A stretch of 64,000 bases of DNA from Isoetes taiwanensis (GCA_021234155.1 JAJEKV010000004.1:31022967-31086966), one strand, 5' to 3'; shown: positions 45,001 through 57,984, counted from the first letter of the stretch. The notes: generated by a model not told the origin, from the sequence alone. Program-made: numbers and translations.

Positions 45001-46309
45001 TGTCCTTCAAGAAGAATAGAATTCATTTTTTTAATGTCCACGAAGACCAAGAAGAAAAAATACCATTCTCCTTATCACCGTATAGTTTGGCAACTGTTGC
45101 AATGGGTCAATGTACATTGAGCCACCGCTATATCCACATTTTAAGACAAATACAAAATGTAGGTAATTAATGAAATCATTCCATCAAATTCTGGGCTCGC
45201 GTTAAAGCAAATCAAGGAATATGTATGAAAATGAGTAAAGATAACAAGTGGATAGGAAATTGAACCCTTTCATAATGGGCTCATTCCCTGTAAAATGCTC
45301 AAGCATAGAAATGCATATGCAATAGTTTTGTTTCATTTCTTTCTCATGTTTTCAAGTAACTTAATGTTCATACATTCAACGTTATATTGAAACAAGAATT
45401 TAGATCAATTACCTAATTAAAGCTCAAGTTCAAGGTAGTTGCTGCCTCCTCTGTATATCGTCATTACGGCCGAGCTCATGTGGGCTCGTTGCAAAAAGGC
45501 GAGCCAATTGAAGCCTCAGGAGATGTATAAAAGCAGCAACACTCTCGGGAATAATATTAACATTGTCAACACTCATCGATAACTCATCCGCCATATGCAC
45601 CCTTTCATGAAGCTGAAGCTGTTGCGGGATGAGGTGATCCATCACCACTAGAAGCCAGATGAGTTGATGATCGATCTCTAGGGGGCGAGATGCTTACTTG
45701 GCTACTATCTTCACGGACCTAAATATCCTCCACGATCATCATATCTAAGTTCTCCAAAAGCTATCTACCTGCAATCGAAGATTCTTTCAACACCTACAAA
45801 AACAACATGCTGACACATCGAGGCATTGCCCTGTTGAAGTTGTTAGTTTACCCTCTGCGCATGAGCCAATAGTAGAAGGGCGTATGATTATAATGAAACC
45901 ACCTCCTTAAAATTCAAATAGTATCAAACTAATTTGCAAGCCACAAGATGCGACGAATCTATTCCTTGGCAAATGCTACCATAAAGTTGTATTGTTGTAT
46001 ATATTCATTGTGAATGCATGAGAATTAGATGCATTGGTTCAAAATGAATAGTTTTAGATTATCTTAGGACAGTTTCTCAAGTGATGTGCCATTCAAATGG
46101 AGGGTTAGACATGCACTTGGCAATGGTCTTAGGTGGAGGAAGAGGCTTTTAATGATTAAAGTTGAATTAAAGTTAAAAGCAATATTGATAAAGATAAATT
46201 GGAGGTCAAATTGTATGCAATATCTAATACTTTTTCAATTGATAAAAATGAAGGTAAAACTAAGTATAGAAGTTGCATACTTTGCCCTCCTTATATACAT
46301 TATGATGTA
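45001..46309. other. No recognised gene
   Basis: AT-rich. A 72-codon minus frame (45430-45648) with a Leu-rich helical look is noted, but nothing identifies it. Confidence 0.45.
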
Positions 46310-47230
46310 GTTCTTTATCGCGTTAGTGTTAGATGCTAAAGTTTTCCAGTTTGAACTTGGAAAAAAAACATAGTATTTCAATTGTATTTCTTTTTTTCAT
46401 ACTTCTAAATGACAACGATTTTGCATGTGATAACAATCAAATCAATCTATTATTTCAAACACATTTCTTTTTCCCATACTTCAAAAATTGAATGATAATG
46501 ATTCTATAAATGATAAAAATCAAATCAATCTATTGCTTTATGCAGTTATCACAATCCTATTTGTATCGGCAAATTAGAATTGCTCTCATGTTACATATCA
46601 ATGACACATTATCTTCTTGCTTTTTCTTATGAGAGGGTCAGAATCCCAGTGGTACCAAAATTCACATGGTGTGGATGCCTATCACGACAATTCCATATAT
46701 TAAAGGTCTTCAATTCAAATCTAAGTGCAACCCATTCAAAAGTAGCATATCTCATTGCATTGTCTAGATAGCATTAAGAAAATTCTTAAATCCAGTGCAA
46801 AGCAAGTTTTCGCATGCTCTAACCCCTTTTACTTGAGCCATGTAATTTCAAAGACACTTAATATGTTGGCCTTCCCCAATGAGCAACTACACAACAAAAA
46901 ATAGCATTCCTCATTTTTGCCCCTATTTTTGTAGACAAGTAGGCCAATGTGCTTTTGTAGCAACTACAATAGCATGAATTATTGATTTATTTTTCAATAG
47001 CCAATACTTCTAATATTGGTCTCATGGTATAGTTGACTATCACATTAGTCTTACACATTAAAAGTCTCTAGTTCAAACTTAGATGAAACCATAATTTTTT
47101 AAGCACATTTATTTTCTCCATACTTGTCAATTATTCCCACACTAAAAGTCTCCAGTTCAAATGTGGATGAAACCACAATATTTCAAGCACATTTATTTTC
47201 TCCATACTTGTCAATTGTTCCCAAATGCAT
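46310..47230 (+). repeat. Cluster of tRNA-Val-derived SINE-like copies
   Basis: Three or four degenerate copies share a tRNA-like head with a GTTCAAA-type B box and a body with CACATTTATTTTCTCCATAC (or close variants). Recognisable segments are about 46320-46420 (3' head plus body), 46660-46735 (head), 47018-47130 (complete head plus body) and 47131-47225 (3' head plus body). Confidence 0.65.
47018..47090 (+). tRNA. tRNA-Val(UAC)-like sequence, likely pseudogene or SINE head
   Basis: 73 bases fold as a cloverleaf: acceptor stem 6 of 7 pairs (GGTCTCA with TGAAACC), D-arm region TGGTATAGTTG, anticodon stem TTAGT/ATTAA around the loop CTTACAC (anticodon TAC), T stem TCTAG/TTAGA around TTCAAAC. 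Changes from normal tRNA-Val are mostly C/G to T/A, as expected from methylation decay. The same 3' flank recurs after neighbouring partial copies, which argues for a SINE rather than a working tRNA gene. Confidence 0.5.
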
Positions 47231-48059
47231 GCGACCATCTAGCGCCCGTTTGCTAGGACAATTCAATTCTAACAACAGGTAAAGACTAAGAATACATGAA
47301 GAAGAAAAACTAAAACTAACAATTCAAACCTAGTTTGTACAGAAGATTTAATGTGCAACTAGGTGATTTCAATAATCACATGAGCAATTTCTTCTAGACA
47401 GTTGCGACTTACTTAAATAATATATCATATACTCAAATATGGACCATTGAACAACAATGTTTATATGGTGATGGCCATAACATTGTTCACAGTTGACCCC
47501 GCAACTCGAAGCATGTAGAATCGAGAACAAATCCTTACTTCTTAGATTTATAAGAATAGATTCGGTCACCTAGGCTAGTCCGACACTCATGGACTTGTGT
47601 ATCATGTCTCCACGACCTGTGGATCTTTCTACTTTCCAAACGATGTTTGGCTCAAAACCATCGAGCCAAATATAAAAAGATTTTATTCTTTAAAGATTAT
47701 CCTAATACCATGTATCAGGGTAATTTTAATTTACTTGAAAATAAATTCAAACCTTCCAATTTTAGGTTAAGTTTCTAGATAATCTATATTGTTAACCTTA
47801 GGCCAATTTCACTGATAAATTAGCATGATTTTATTGCATTTGCTTTATTCCCACCTGCTTTTTCCTCGAAACCCTTCTCAAGGGGGTTTTTAACTGGTAG
47901 TAATCCGCTTGCTGCGCTTTTGTATTGGGTCCCATAGACCGATTGGTCTCCGTGGACGATAAAAATACCTTCCTTCCTTCCTTCCTTCCTTCCATGCTAA
48001 TTCAATCAATAAACACTTGTTTCAGTACTAATTGGTGTTTAAACTTTGTAAATTTGAAT
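47231..48059. other. No recognised gene; TTCC microsatellite
   Basis: AT-rich. (CCTT)n, about six units, at 47968-47993. Confidence 0.55.
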
Positions 48060-48930
48060 TCTGATAACCCTTTTGTCAAACTTCTGCAATTTGATCATGT
48101 GGGGATATATACTCAACCGTGATTAATCCTTTTGTATCACTCACAAAATGTACATGAAGCTCTATATGTGTAGTTCTTTGATGCAAAACGTGGTTTCTAG
48201 TAATAGCAATGCAACTAAAATTATCCTAATATAGCAATCAGAGCAAAAATTTTAATATATCCTTAGTTCATCAAGTAAACGCCTAATCCAAGCTCTTTTT
48301 CTTTAGCTAGTAAAGTTTTAAAGTTATACTCGCTATTATAGTGGACATTGCTATACAAGATCGCTTTCTTACTTTTCCATGTGATTGCAAAATCTCTTAA
48401 CACTAGACATAATCCAAAAGTTGAATCTTTTGTATCAATATTACTTCCCCAATCAAAGATCAACATAAATTTTCAAAGTGTCAAATTACTATAGTTGAAA
48501 GTAAGACCTTTGCGTGAGCTTTAAATATCTCAACACCCTTTTAGGAGCTGTCCCAATGTTGTTGTTTTGGGTTGTTGCAAAATCTACCGAGTAGGCTACT
48601 TGTAAATTCAATGTCGTGTCTACTACTATTGAAAATGTATAATAAGCAATCTATTAGTTCCCCTCAGTAGCCATATTCTCAGATCTCGTGACTTGTTTTT
48701 GGGACTCATTTTGCTAGATAATTTTAAGCCTTGAACTATGGGCATTCTTGACACATACAATTTGACAAATATAACCTTCTAATGCATTCCTTCAATATTA
48801 CCAGTTGCTCGAGCCCTGCTAACTTCCATTCCCAAAAACTTTTTCAGCTCATCAAGTTCAGTCATTTTGAATTTGCTCTTCAAGGATAAGTTTGTGATGG
48901 TCTAGAATATCTATGTCACTTGGCAACCAC
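48060..48930 (-). mobile_element. Ty1/copia remnant: end of RT and RNase H
   Basis: On the minus strand L-K-K-F-L-G-M-E-V near 48830-48860 matches the late RT motif of copia elements. F-D-W-G-S-N-I-D-T-K-D-S-T-F-G then I-T-W-K-S-K-K-A (48370-48465) is the copia RNase H start, and L-A-K-E-K-E-L-G-L follows. Further on, near 48150-48180, H-Q-R-T-T-H-I-E-L-H matches the usual terminal K-H-I-E motif. Stops and frame changes occur throughout. No LTRs were found. Confidence 0.72.
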
Positions 48931-49305
48931 AAGAAGGCGATGAGCGATGGACGATGGGGGATGATGGGCGATGGGGGCGATGTGAAAACCAGGTACGAGG
49001 ATCGGTCAAGGTACGTAGGATTTGCATCTCCTCACAGAATGTAGACGTAGCATAGTCTTAGAACGGGATGTAAATGCGGAAATGGAAGGGTTAGGGGTGT
49101 ATTTTTGAAAATTAACGGTCAAATTTCAGAGAATCGGGGAATAACCTAAGGAAGAAACGAAAGCCTTATGGAGATAGAAGAAGAAGAAGAAGAAGAGATT
49201 TTAACGTCACGCCACAAGGCAGCGTCCTATAGTGAGTGTGGCAGCAGGGAAGGATGGTAACCACTCGACAGAAAGAGGAAGAAAGTGATCTGCGGATGTA
49301 GCGGG
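48931..49305. other. No recognised gene; GATG-rich stretch
   Basis: A G-rich stretch of degenerate CGATGGGGGATGATGGG units lies at 48935-48980, and (GAA)n at 49179-49197. Confidence 0.5.
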
Positions 49306-49790
49306 GGAGGGTTCAGGTAATCCTGGACGAACTGGATAGGTTACAGAGGGAGGTCCTCAAAAAATTCAAAAAGAAGTATAATACTGAATTCTGCGATTGT
49401 GTGAGGAGGTTAACTGAGATAGGAGCACCTGTGGACCAGGTAGAAAATGAGGATGATGCAATGGGGAAACAAGAACTCTTGGATTATCTGTACAAGCTCA
49501 AGAAGGAAGTGATTCGATGCATTGTCCTGGAGATACTCCTGAAGAAAACTGATATTTGGGTAGGGAACGAACTCAAACCCCACTTTCTACTAACTATCAT
49601 CTTTACCAGAAGCAAAAGGAGGCGCATGAGTTACTGATTCTGGATAAGACACAGTTTTTGGCCAAGAAATTGGACAGATAGTTGGCTATGTTCGGTAATA
49701 GACTGGACTACAATCTGACGATTAATACATAGAAGAGAATGAAGGAGAAGATCGATAATGAGGCGAACCCTGTGCCAAATTCACACCTTT
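49306..49790 (+). pseudogene. Charged helical protein fragment, frameshifted
   Basis: The frame at 49330-49637 reads as a charged helical protein (L-K-K-F-K-K-K-Y-N-T-E-F, V-R-R-L-T-E-I-G-A-P-V-D-Q-V-E-N-E-D-D-A). A neighbouring frame continues in the same style to 49790 (H-E-L-L-I-L-D-K-T-Q-F-L-A-K-K-L-D-R, then a stop and M-K-E-K-I-D-N-E-A-N-P). The style suggests a coiled-coil gene or a retroelement gag fragment; no family was recognised. Confidence 0.3.
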
Positions 49791-50301
49791 GAAAAGTTCT
49801 TGGAATCTGTAATATTTCTATGTATGTACTCTTTGCATAAGTCTAACTTAAAACTTTGCCGGTATTGAATAATGTGACCATTTTGAAGCAGGGTGTCTTA
49901 ATGTTTAAATCTTAGTATTTGCAATTTTTCTGGGGTTAAATTTCTCTCGCCTATGCAACCAAATAATACAGCATCAGTAATTCTACTTTGAGGAGATTTA
50001 AGGTACGGTTGAGCATAATTTAAAAGGGGAGGCCTAGATTAAATGGAGCTCAGAGATGATGGGATGAAGGACAGGCAAGGATAACTACGCGAGCCAGTTG
50101 GACGAATGAGGTGCGGCGCCGATACGAATTTAGCAATAGCTAGGGTTCAAGTAAGAGATCATCCGGATGTATGAGGATCTCCAGCATTTAAGAGGGGTAT
50201 ACAAGACGAGAGCGGGAGAACTGGAGTAGACAACCTAAAGCAAACCAGAAAAGGGATCAACAAAGGAGGACAAGTGGTAGCGCCATAGCTGGAAGAGAGG
50301 T
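49791..50301. other. No recognised gene
   Basis: Nothing supported. It ends in a purine-rich stretch (GGAAGAGAGG) directly before the LTR-like repeat. Confidence 0.45.
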
Positions 50302-50387
50302 TGTGACGTTCCACATACTTATACGCATATTTAAGTATAAATACATGACACGTCACTATGAATAATTAATGGCACATTAATTATTCA
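50302..50387 (+). repeat. LTR-like repeat, copy A
   Basis: It starts TGTGACGTTCC, matches 57801-57886 at 85 of 86 bases, and contains TATAAATA and a perfect AATAATTAAT/ATTAATTATT palindrome. TGTGACG starts are common in plant gypsy LTRs. Confidence 0.8.
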
Positions 50388-50628
50388 TAAGCTAAGGTTA
50401 GCTATGTTAATAATTAAATTATAAAGGTGGAAACCTAACCCAAAACCCTAATTCGAATTTATGGCTTATCCTAATATTAAAAAGGGCTAAAATACCAAAT
50501 TAGTTAATTAATGACATGCCACCTGGCCCAAATCGATTGGGCAAGGCAGGGTTTCCATTTTGGACACCCAAATTGAGGCTTTTGTGCCCCAATTCGAATG
50601 AGGAGCAATTGGAGATGGAGGAGGAGAG

Positions 50629-50718
50629 CGCCCAAACTGTTGCTGAGCGCCCAAGTTGTTGCTGAACGCCCAAGCTGTTGGTGAACGCCCAAGTTGTTGC
50701 TGAACACCCAAGTTGCTG
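50629..50718. repeat. Tandem repeat, about 21-bp units
   Basis: Four to five units of GCCCAAGTTGTTGCTGAAC-like sequence. They create three overlapping long frames on the minus strand that are not genes. Confidence 0.85.
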
Positions 50719-52380
50719 AAAGATGGAAGCCCCCATGATAACGGATCTAGCGTAAACTCGGGTTAGTGGGTAGTCTAATTTGAGCTTCTAGGATAGCATC
50801 TCGCTTAGTCTTCTCTCGCTACTTGTGTTAGGATTAACCCTTCTTTGATATTTGGGATGATATTTCGATTATGGAATATGCTTGGTTATAGATGGATGGA
50901 TGAATCTATGATAGTATCTCTGTTAGCCTTCCGTGAAAGCGTGGATTAAAGGGGGTAGAGACCTCGAGCCCATGTATTGTAGTATGCTCCTAGATAGAGC
51001 CCTCAGATTATTCCCATTAGTTGCGCCAGGCACAAGAGACCACCGAGTCGCGGATGCTATGGAATTGCTTAGCACCCGCATAAGGGACGCTAAAGGGTGA
51101 AGTGGGGTGGGGTCTTGCACTAACATATAAAGGCTCCCGAGACTCCTACAAAGGGCTAGGGCCCGATAGCCTGGCCACGAGGGGCCGGGTATGGGTCCGA
51201 CACTGGGTGCAGAGGTGTGTGACCCGTGATGGGGCACCCCTGCTCTTTGAGTAGATTTAGGGTGAGTAAGTTGGGTAATGGATGCGGGGGTCGCGTGATG
51301 CGGCACGATTCTCTAGCTCACCCATGGAACTATCAGGATCCCGAAGGGGCCACTTCCCCGACCGCCTCATCTGGACGGGGGCTTCATGAACCCCGGAGTA
51401 GGCTCGGCGGGTGATACCTTGAGTCTCAAGGCTCCTAAGGCTATAGTGACGCCATAGCATGATTGGACTCATCCGCAAAGTGTGCAATGTGGAGGGGCGG
51501 ATGGAGTGGACAACCCTAGCCGATGTTCTATGCCGCCTAACGCCATGTCAAGATTCGGGTCGCTGATCTCTTGAGACCTAGCCGCCGGGCCGATCCTCAC
51601 CGAGTCCGAGCCGGGTAGAACCATGGGTTTGGGTGTTTTCCCTAGTATTAAATGCATATTCTTTGTTGTTGTCACTTGATGGATGTGCCACCCCGTGATG
51701 GTATTTTTATGATATGATTATGCCGTGCTAACCTTGTATTCACGCCTCCGCACATAGGAGCCCCATTGAAGGCGTAAATAATGACCCCTCTATGTCCTTC
51801 ACTCGAAAGCATCTTTCTATAGATGGCCCGAAGTTAGACGGAGGGCCCCGCCGCGGGCGAAGTTGGTTGCCATGGGAGGGGAAAGTCCCGTGCATGTATA
51901 CGTCCCCTGGAAGTGTCGATATGTTCGTGGAGCGCCACAAAGGGTATCGAGCCATGATTTTGGTTGACCTAATCATAGCACCGACCAAATCTTTAACCCG
52001 TAGTTCGGTAGTTGAGTGGGAGTTTAAGCTAGTTGGACTGCTTAACTTTTTGGTGATTTAGTTTTGTGCTAGGTAGATGTAATAAATTGTGAGTTTTAGG
52101 AAGTTTAGGGCGATTTTGGAGGGAAAAAGTTGTGACTGGAGGACCCAAGTTTAGACGGGCCATAACTTTTTGTAGGTAGCTCAGATGAAAGCGAAAATGG
52201 TTCCAATGGATCGGGCACCTCCCAAATACCCTAGGATGCACGTTTTCCGAGGTCGAAATTGCAACACCAAGGCTTAAAAGTCCAAAGGGCGCTTGCCGCT
52301 TGGATAGGGTGTTTGTTTCGAAAAGTTATTAGCGTATAATGCTAACAGCGCCCCATACGGTCCGCCGTATAAAAATACGC
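50719..52380. other. No recognised gene; possible LTR or internal region of decayed element
   Basis: The part at 50950-51980 is GC-richer and has open frames on both strands with no known domain. Its place between the two LTR-like repeats suggests retroelement origin. Confidence 0.35.
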
Positions 52381-52383
52381 ATC

Positions 52384-52645
52384 CATTTTTATTTTATTTT
52401 ATTTTTTTTAAAGTTTTCCCTTTTCCACCCGCTTTTTGAGCCCGTGACATCCCACTTCCAACCCAACACTCTTTCCATCTTGCCAACTATCTTTATGTAG
52501 AATATTATGTTCTAATACTTTGTTATACATATTTAATATTCTGTTTTGTCCAGTTAGCAGTTCTTTTAAGAAAAAGGCACATGGTGGGATTGAACCCCTG
52601 ACCTTCTGCACCCAAGCCAACACCTTTACCAATAAGCCAACTTCT
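52384..52645 (-). mobile_element. SINE with two tRNA-like segments
   Basis: On the minus strand, TGGCTTATTGGTAAAGG (A-box-like) is followed about 34 bases later by GGTTCAATCCC (B box), at 52642-52577. After about 100 bp a second tRNA-like stretch follows with TGGCAAGATGGAAAGAG and GTCACGGGCTCAAAAAGC (about 52495-52435). The copy ends in an A-rich tail of TAAAA units (plus strand 52384-52410). This is the layout of a dimeric tRNA-derived SINE. Target-site duplications were not found. Confidence 0.65.
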
Positions 52646-52757
52646 TTCTTGAAGTGATGTAATGCTTTTTCTAATATTTATAGTGCATCTATTCCATATC
52701 TAAATTAGAGGCATGCCTTTGGTAAACCCACGTTGTGGAGGCAACAACTCCACCGGA

Positions 52758-52890
52758 GCAAGCCTTTTCGCCACAACTGCATCGGAGCAAGCTCTTTCGC
52801 CATAGCCGCCGGAGGAAGCTCTTTCGCCATAGCCGCCGGAATAAGCAGTCTTGCCATAGCCACGGAGTCGATCTCTTCTGCCATAGCCGA
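52758..52890. repeat. Degenerate tandem repeat, about 30-bp units
   Basis: About four to five units with GCTCTTTCGCCATAGCCGCC or close variants. They keep frames open on both strands (for example 52733-53242 plus), encoding Ala/Ser-rich repeats; no known protein. Confidence 0.75.
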
Positions 52891-53249
52891 CCTCCCGACC
52901 TGGCCCCGCACTATCGTTTTTCTTCTTCGCCAAGCGCCTTTCAACACTTACATCGACATGGCCAAGTTCGATGTTAATCCCCGTGAACGCGGGCTTAACG
53001 GACCCACGATTCAAGGAAGGAGACCAAATTCCTCATTGCCCCGCCAATGCACGCATGCTCGCTGGGAACTTCAGAATCGCGGGACGCAACCAATATCTTA
53101 TCCCCGCATACCTAGGATGCAATCTTGTCCTTTTATTCTGCCCCCATTCATTACGATGAGGAAATGCTTTCTCCACGTATTCAATGGATATAATAACCCA
53201 TCTCTCTACTATTCAGTAGTAGCTTTGTTTTTCCTAATGTAAACCATTC

Positions 53250-56200
53250 TAGTCTAGAAATTCTTATCCTTAATTTTCAATTAGCTAGATGCTTCTTCCA
53301 TGTATCACTTTGAACTGCCACATGACTCTACCTACTGTTATCTCGACTTGCAGTAAATCTTCACTCGTTACAATTCTACACAAGGATATTCTACCCTACT
53401 GGAATTCCTTTTAGTCGATCACTTAGAATTGTTCTAGTATATTAATCTAATGCAAACCAACCATTGTTGTCCAGTCAACTCTCCCTAGAATATCCCGACG
53501 TGGTCCGGGCAAAGTATTTCCAACCATTATTTTAATGCCTAAACGTCTTTAAGTTCCGCAAATGAACTTACGTATTCCAAGGGATTATGTCAATATCCCA
53601 AAGGACAGCACCACCCACAGACCCCTCAAATTAGGCCTCCTCTATTCAGAGATCTTGTGTTCAAGTCTCGGGTCCGTCATATGTCCCCATGGATGCTGCC
53701 AATATGGCATGACGTATAAATGCTATCTACCTTAAGCTTTATTCTATTGGCCATTGACATTTATTTCAAGTGCCAACTACCACATCATACCCTAGCATGC
53801 AACGGATTGACGGTCTTTTGCACATTCCAAACGTATCTCCAGACCCTTCATAAGTAACTTTAGGATACGCTCGTCTTTCTCTCCTTGTGTCGCCACCTAG
53901 ATTACCTCCCTGTTTATCGTATGTGTACATGGTATGTACATAATAAACATATCTCCACATCCCACAATGCTAGAGCTCTGCTCTAACTTAGCTAAACTAT
54001 AACCGTGGTAGTTGTAGTTCTTTCAAACAAACCCATTCACTATGTACCTTTATGATGTGGCTTCGCCACCTATTTCCCAAATGGATAGGGGCCGACTTTA
54101 TGTTGGACTTGTAAATGCTGCCTATAATTTGATAGGGTCTCTACTTATTTCAACCATTCCTTTAGTGCCTGATGGTACTTTAACCCCGTACATAACCTAT
54201 GATTTCCCCCACAAGATTATGCCATAATTTCGAGGGCTATTACCTCACATGCTGAGCTTTTCTAAAGGCTTCTTTCACTAAGGATCCTTTGTGTCCTCCA
54301 TATTACCCATGATTAGTCACAATTAACCTATTTTTCTTAACTTATCATGTGGACTCCAGTTTTTAATCAGTTTCAAATGTTCTCATCCTTGCCTCCCTTA
54401 TAATGAAGCAGAGGCACTACAACCTCTTCGTCTCTTAATAGGAAAACCCAATGTCTCAATCTTCGTTAATAACCACCATATGATTATCCGATTCCTTACC
54501 CTCTTAAGAGTTTCAAAGTCATAATCTCTAACGGGTCGATGCCTCAAGGCAACGGATTCTCCACCTTCTACTTCAGTACCTACAATTGTTCCCCGCGTGT
54601 AGGGTAACTCTTAGGATATATGGACTACTGGTCTATATAATTTCACTCCTTGTAATCTATACACCTCGTCTTGATTTTTATCGGGACTTGGAATTGTTAT
54701 GTATTGCCCTCTTCTCGGTTAGCCCTAAAGGTATAATCGCCAAAGTCGTCGTACTCCTTCTTTCTTCCATCAGGGGGACGCGATATTTTTATACATCTTT
54801 TTATTCCCAAAACCAAATAAATGCTCTCAGCTTATAACAATGAAGTAATTCATTGGTATCTAGAACCATTGAGTAGCTAAGCTCTCATTATCGGTTCTTC
54901 CAATACCGTTCCAACCATCCTCGACATGTTCTTGAATGTGACATCACCGTATATGCTAGACTTACTCTAGCTATTTTCACTGACATAAGCTCTTCTCATC
55001 TCCCTTAGTATGATGTATCTAAGATAGTCAACTCCAACCATTGAGATAACTGGAATGCTTACCTCTGGTAAAGCATACCTAACCCAATATCTTCGTATAT
55101 AACCATATCATTACGCTCATTCTTGAAACCTTGTCAAGTAATATTTCACTCACCTTGTACGAATATTCTACTATCTTTTAATATGATATACATCTGAATA
55201 TCACAATCGACATCCTCGATATGCTCACCACTATAGTATTTGCTACTATAAGATCCTTCCTACATCCAAAACCACTACGTTGTTATTATATGATGTAGTA
55301 ACATGTGTGCACCAACCCTAAGTCTAGACTCATATCTAACTCGTTGACATAGCCATCTAGCTATGTTCATACTTGCGCCCAACTTATTTCCTCAACTCGG
55401 TTATCTGGTACCATAGACATGTTGTGTTTCTAGACTCTCTAGCCTTAGTTTGCTTCGGTCCTCAAGCTCGAGTCACGACCTCCACAGGGGCAAATGCCAC
55501 CCTAAGTTCCTAGTAGACATGTTGATGTCTAGTGTAAGAACTCTTATCTTCATTACTTCCGTATTCATATGGAATGTGAACTAAAAGTTCTAGTATATAT
55601 CTTATCTTCTTTTAGTTACGTTTTACTATTACATGGTCCTAGTACAGATATACCAACACGGGGCTCCTCCTCGGGATACACACACGCTACCGAGTCTACA
55701 ACACATTCTCCTTGGTGAGATGTTCCTAGGGCACCTACCTTGTTCATACTCCAGACTTTGGTCTATTCAAAGTGTCCCTCCAAATTCTATATTTTCAAAA
55801 CGTTGTTTACAACAACGCCCAAACTCCTCTTGTCTCACACTTGTCATGTGGGTACACGATCCAACATACCTTGCAGCTTTTCGATGGTTGCATTTGTTCC
55901 TACCAATTGTCATCTTCTCTTGACCTTATGTGGAAACTACGTTCCACACTATTCTCTAGTCTGTTATACAGCATCTCGATGCTCCCAGCAGACATAACAT
56001 GTGTCCATTTCCTTAATTTATACCATGCATAATGGTCATGCATTTGACCTAAGCATACCCACAAGGCTACGTGGTCTTCTTAGACGTCTATAATCTTGCG
56101 TCTTTATTTCACGCCTCATGAACATCAATCTCTTTACCAAACACAATATATGTGTAATTTTATACTCAGAGTTTATGGATCCCAAGATCCTCATGCAACA

Positions 56201-57787
56201 TTATTCTCTACCTTTCCGCGAATCATACCTCCATTCAAGTGGCAATAGCTATAAAACGTTGGCCCCACATTCTATGCCTGCACCATCATGATCGAACCCT
56301 ACACTTCTAAAGTGGTTTCCCTCTCAGGAGCTGGGTACTCATAATCCAGTTTCCACCTTAGTATAGTACCTCTAACGTGGTATATGGTAGATAATCATAA
56401 ACCACTTCTTCCTGATATATGGTGCTATATCCAAATCCTTCTACGCTGAGTGGCAATATATATGCCGCATAATAAATCAATCCTCGTAATTATTAAGTCC
56501 AAAGGTTTCAATCGGATACCAAGCATCGCCATACCAACTCTCTCGAGTATCCATCCAAAATAGGGATACCTTAACACTCCTTATTCCCAACATTCAAAGA
56601 CTTCTACTTCAAGTAAGAGCCCAAGACCTCCGGGCCATCACCATATAACAGCTCGTGATGCACTGTGACGTGGTTTCGATGCTTCCACGGGACAGATCGC
56701 CCATTCGTGGATACAGACAATTGCATAACCATAACACCGGATAGTGACCGGGCGATGCCAATTACGTTCGAATGTATATGTCACCGCACTCAGAAATATA
56801 AGAGGTTCAGATGTGTGATAAATTTACTAAAATAGCAATAAAATAAATAAGTAATTCAAATGTAAGAATATCGGGACGTCTGGTAAATGTATAAACATAA
56901 CCAATGAATTAACATGTGTCCTCATGTGACTGTAATCTATGCTAAAGATAGAGAGTGTGTGTGTGGAAGCATTAAAGATAATCGAAAGGAGCAAGCTATT
57001 TAAACACATATAATAGAAGGAGATAAGTATGTATGTCTTACACAAACTTCTGAGGGGATAACGAGACTTAGATTAGGTTATAACAAGGTTATGAATAATA
57101 AATCATGAAGAACGTCTGTCTGTACTTAATATTAAAGTATATAGGTAAAACTGTCCGATATAGTACAATATATAATTGTATTAAAGGATAGGTATAACTG
57201 CACTGAGGATAGGAACATAAGAGTTGTTAAAATTGTAACCAAATAGGAAAACAAAATTTAGATGCAAAATTACATTAAACCTGGCTGTAATAAAATCACT
57301 TGCAAAGTGAAGGGAGAATATAATAGATATATACACAGAAGTTAATATGATTAGAATGACTTTCTACTAAACAAAGGCGAGGTTAATAACTCAGATTATA
57401 ATATAACAACAAATAGAAGTTCTTTATATCTATACCGCCTTTAATATATAATCGCTTACCTATATGTATAGAAAGAATGATTTCTAAAATAGATAGATCA
57501 CAACTCACACCACTTAATGAAACAAAGGAGACTTTCACAAACCTTGACTGTTCACTTTTGACAGTTCTAAGCGATGATCATGTATGATCTATACCTCTAC
57601 CTCTTATATTCCAGAGTTATAAATTGCACATTACAAGTCATTTCAAACTTAATCACTTTGAACATGACAACGTGTGTGCGACTTATAATCTCACGCTATC
57701 TCTTTAAGGAGGGGAGACTTCCTTCCAATGTATGATGTGTTGCCCTGCAACAAGAGTAGTCTTGATGCTGAGGACAACATCATTTTT
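53250..57787. other. Long stretch without a recognised gene
   Basis: About 4.5 kb without a supported domain; frames are short. It probably is the decayed internal region of the element bounded by the repeats at 50302 and 57801: a short protein-like end (D-A-E-D-N-I-I-F-K-V-G) and a purine tract stand just before copy B. A TGGTATCTAGAACC match to the initiator-tRNA primer site occurs at about 54856. Confidence 0.35.
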
Positions 57788-57886
57788 AAGGTGGGGAGAA
57801 TGTGACGTTCCACATATTTATACGCATATTTAAGTATAAATACATGACACGTCACTATGAATAATTAATGGCACATTAATTATTCA
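57788..57886 (+). repeat. Polypurine tract and LTR-like repeat, copy B
   Basis: AAGGTGGGGAGAA (57788-57800) directly precedes TGTGACGTTCC (57801), the arrangement at a 3' LTR. Similarity with copy A stops after 57886. Confidence 0.75.
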
Positions 57887-57984
57887 CACTACCCCCAATT
57901 CTGGGTCCAAACTTAAAAACAACAGTTAAAGAAAAACCACATGTTGTTGTTCAAAAAACTCTACATGTGGTTATGTGGAGGTGT

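Noticed and set aside
50923-51487. 127-codon and 76-codon minus frames in GC-richer DNA
   Set aside because: No domain, overlapping frames on both strands, position within a probable decayed element.
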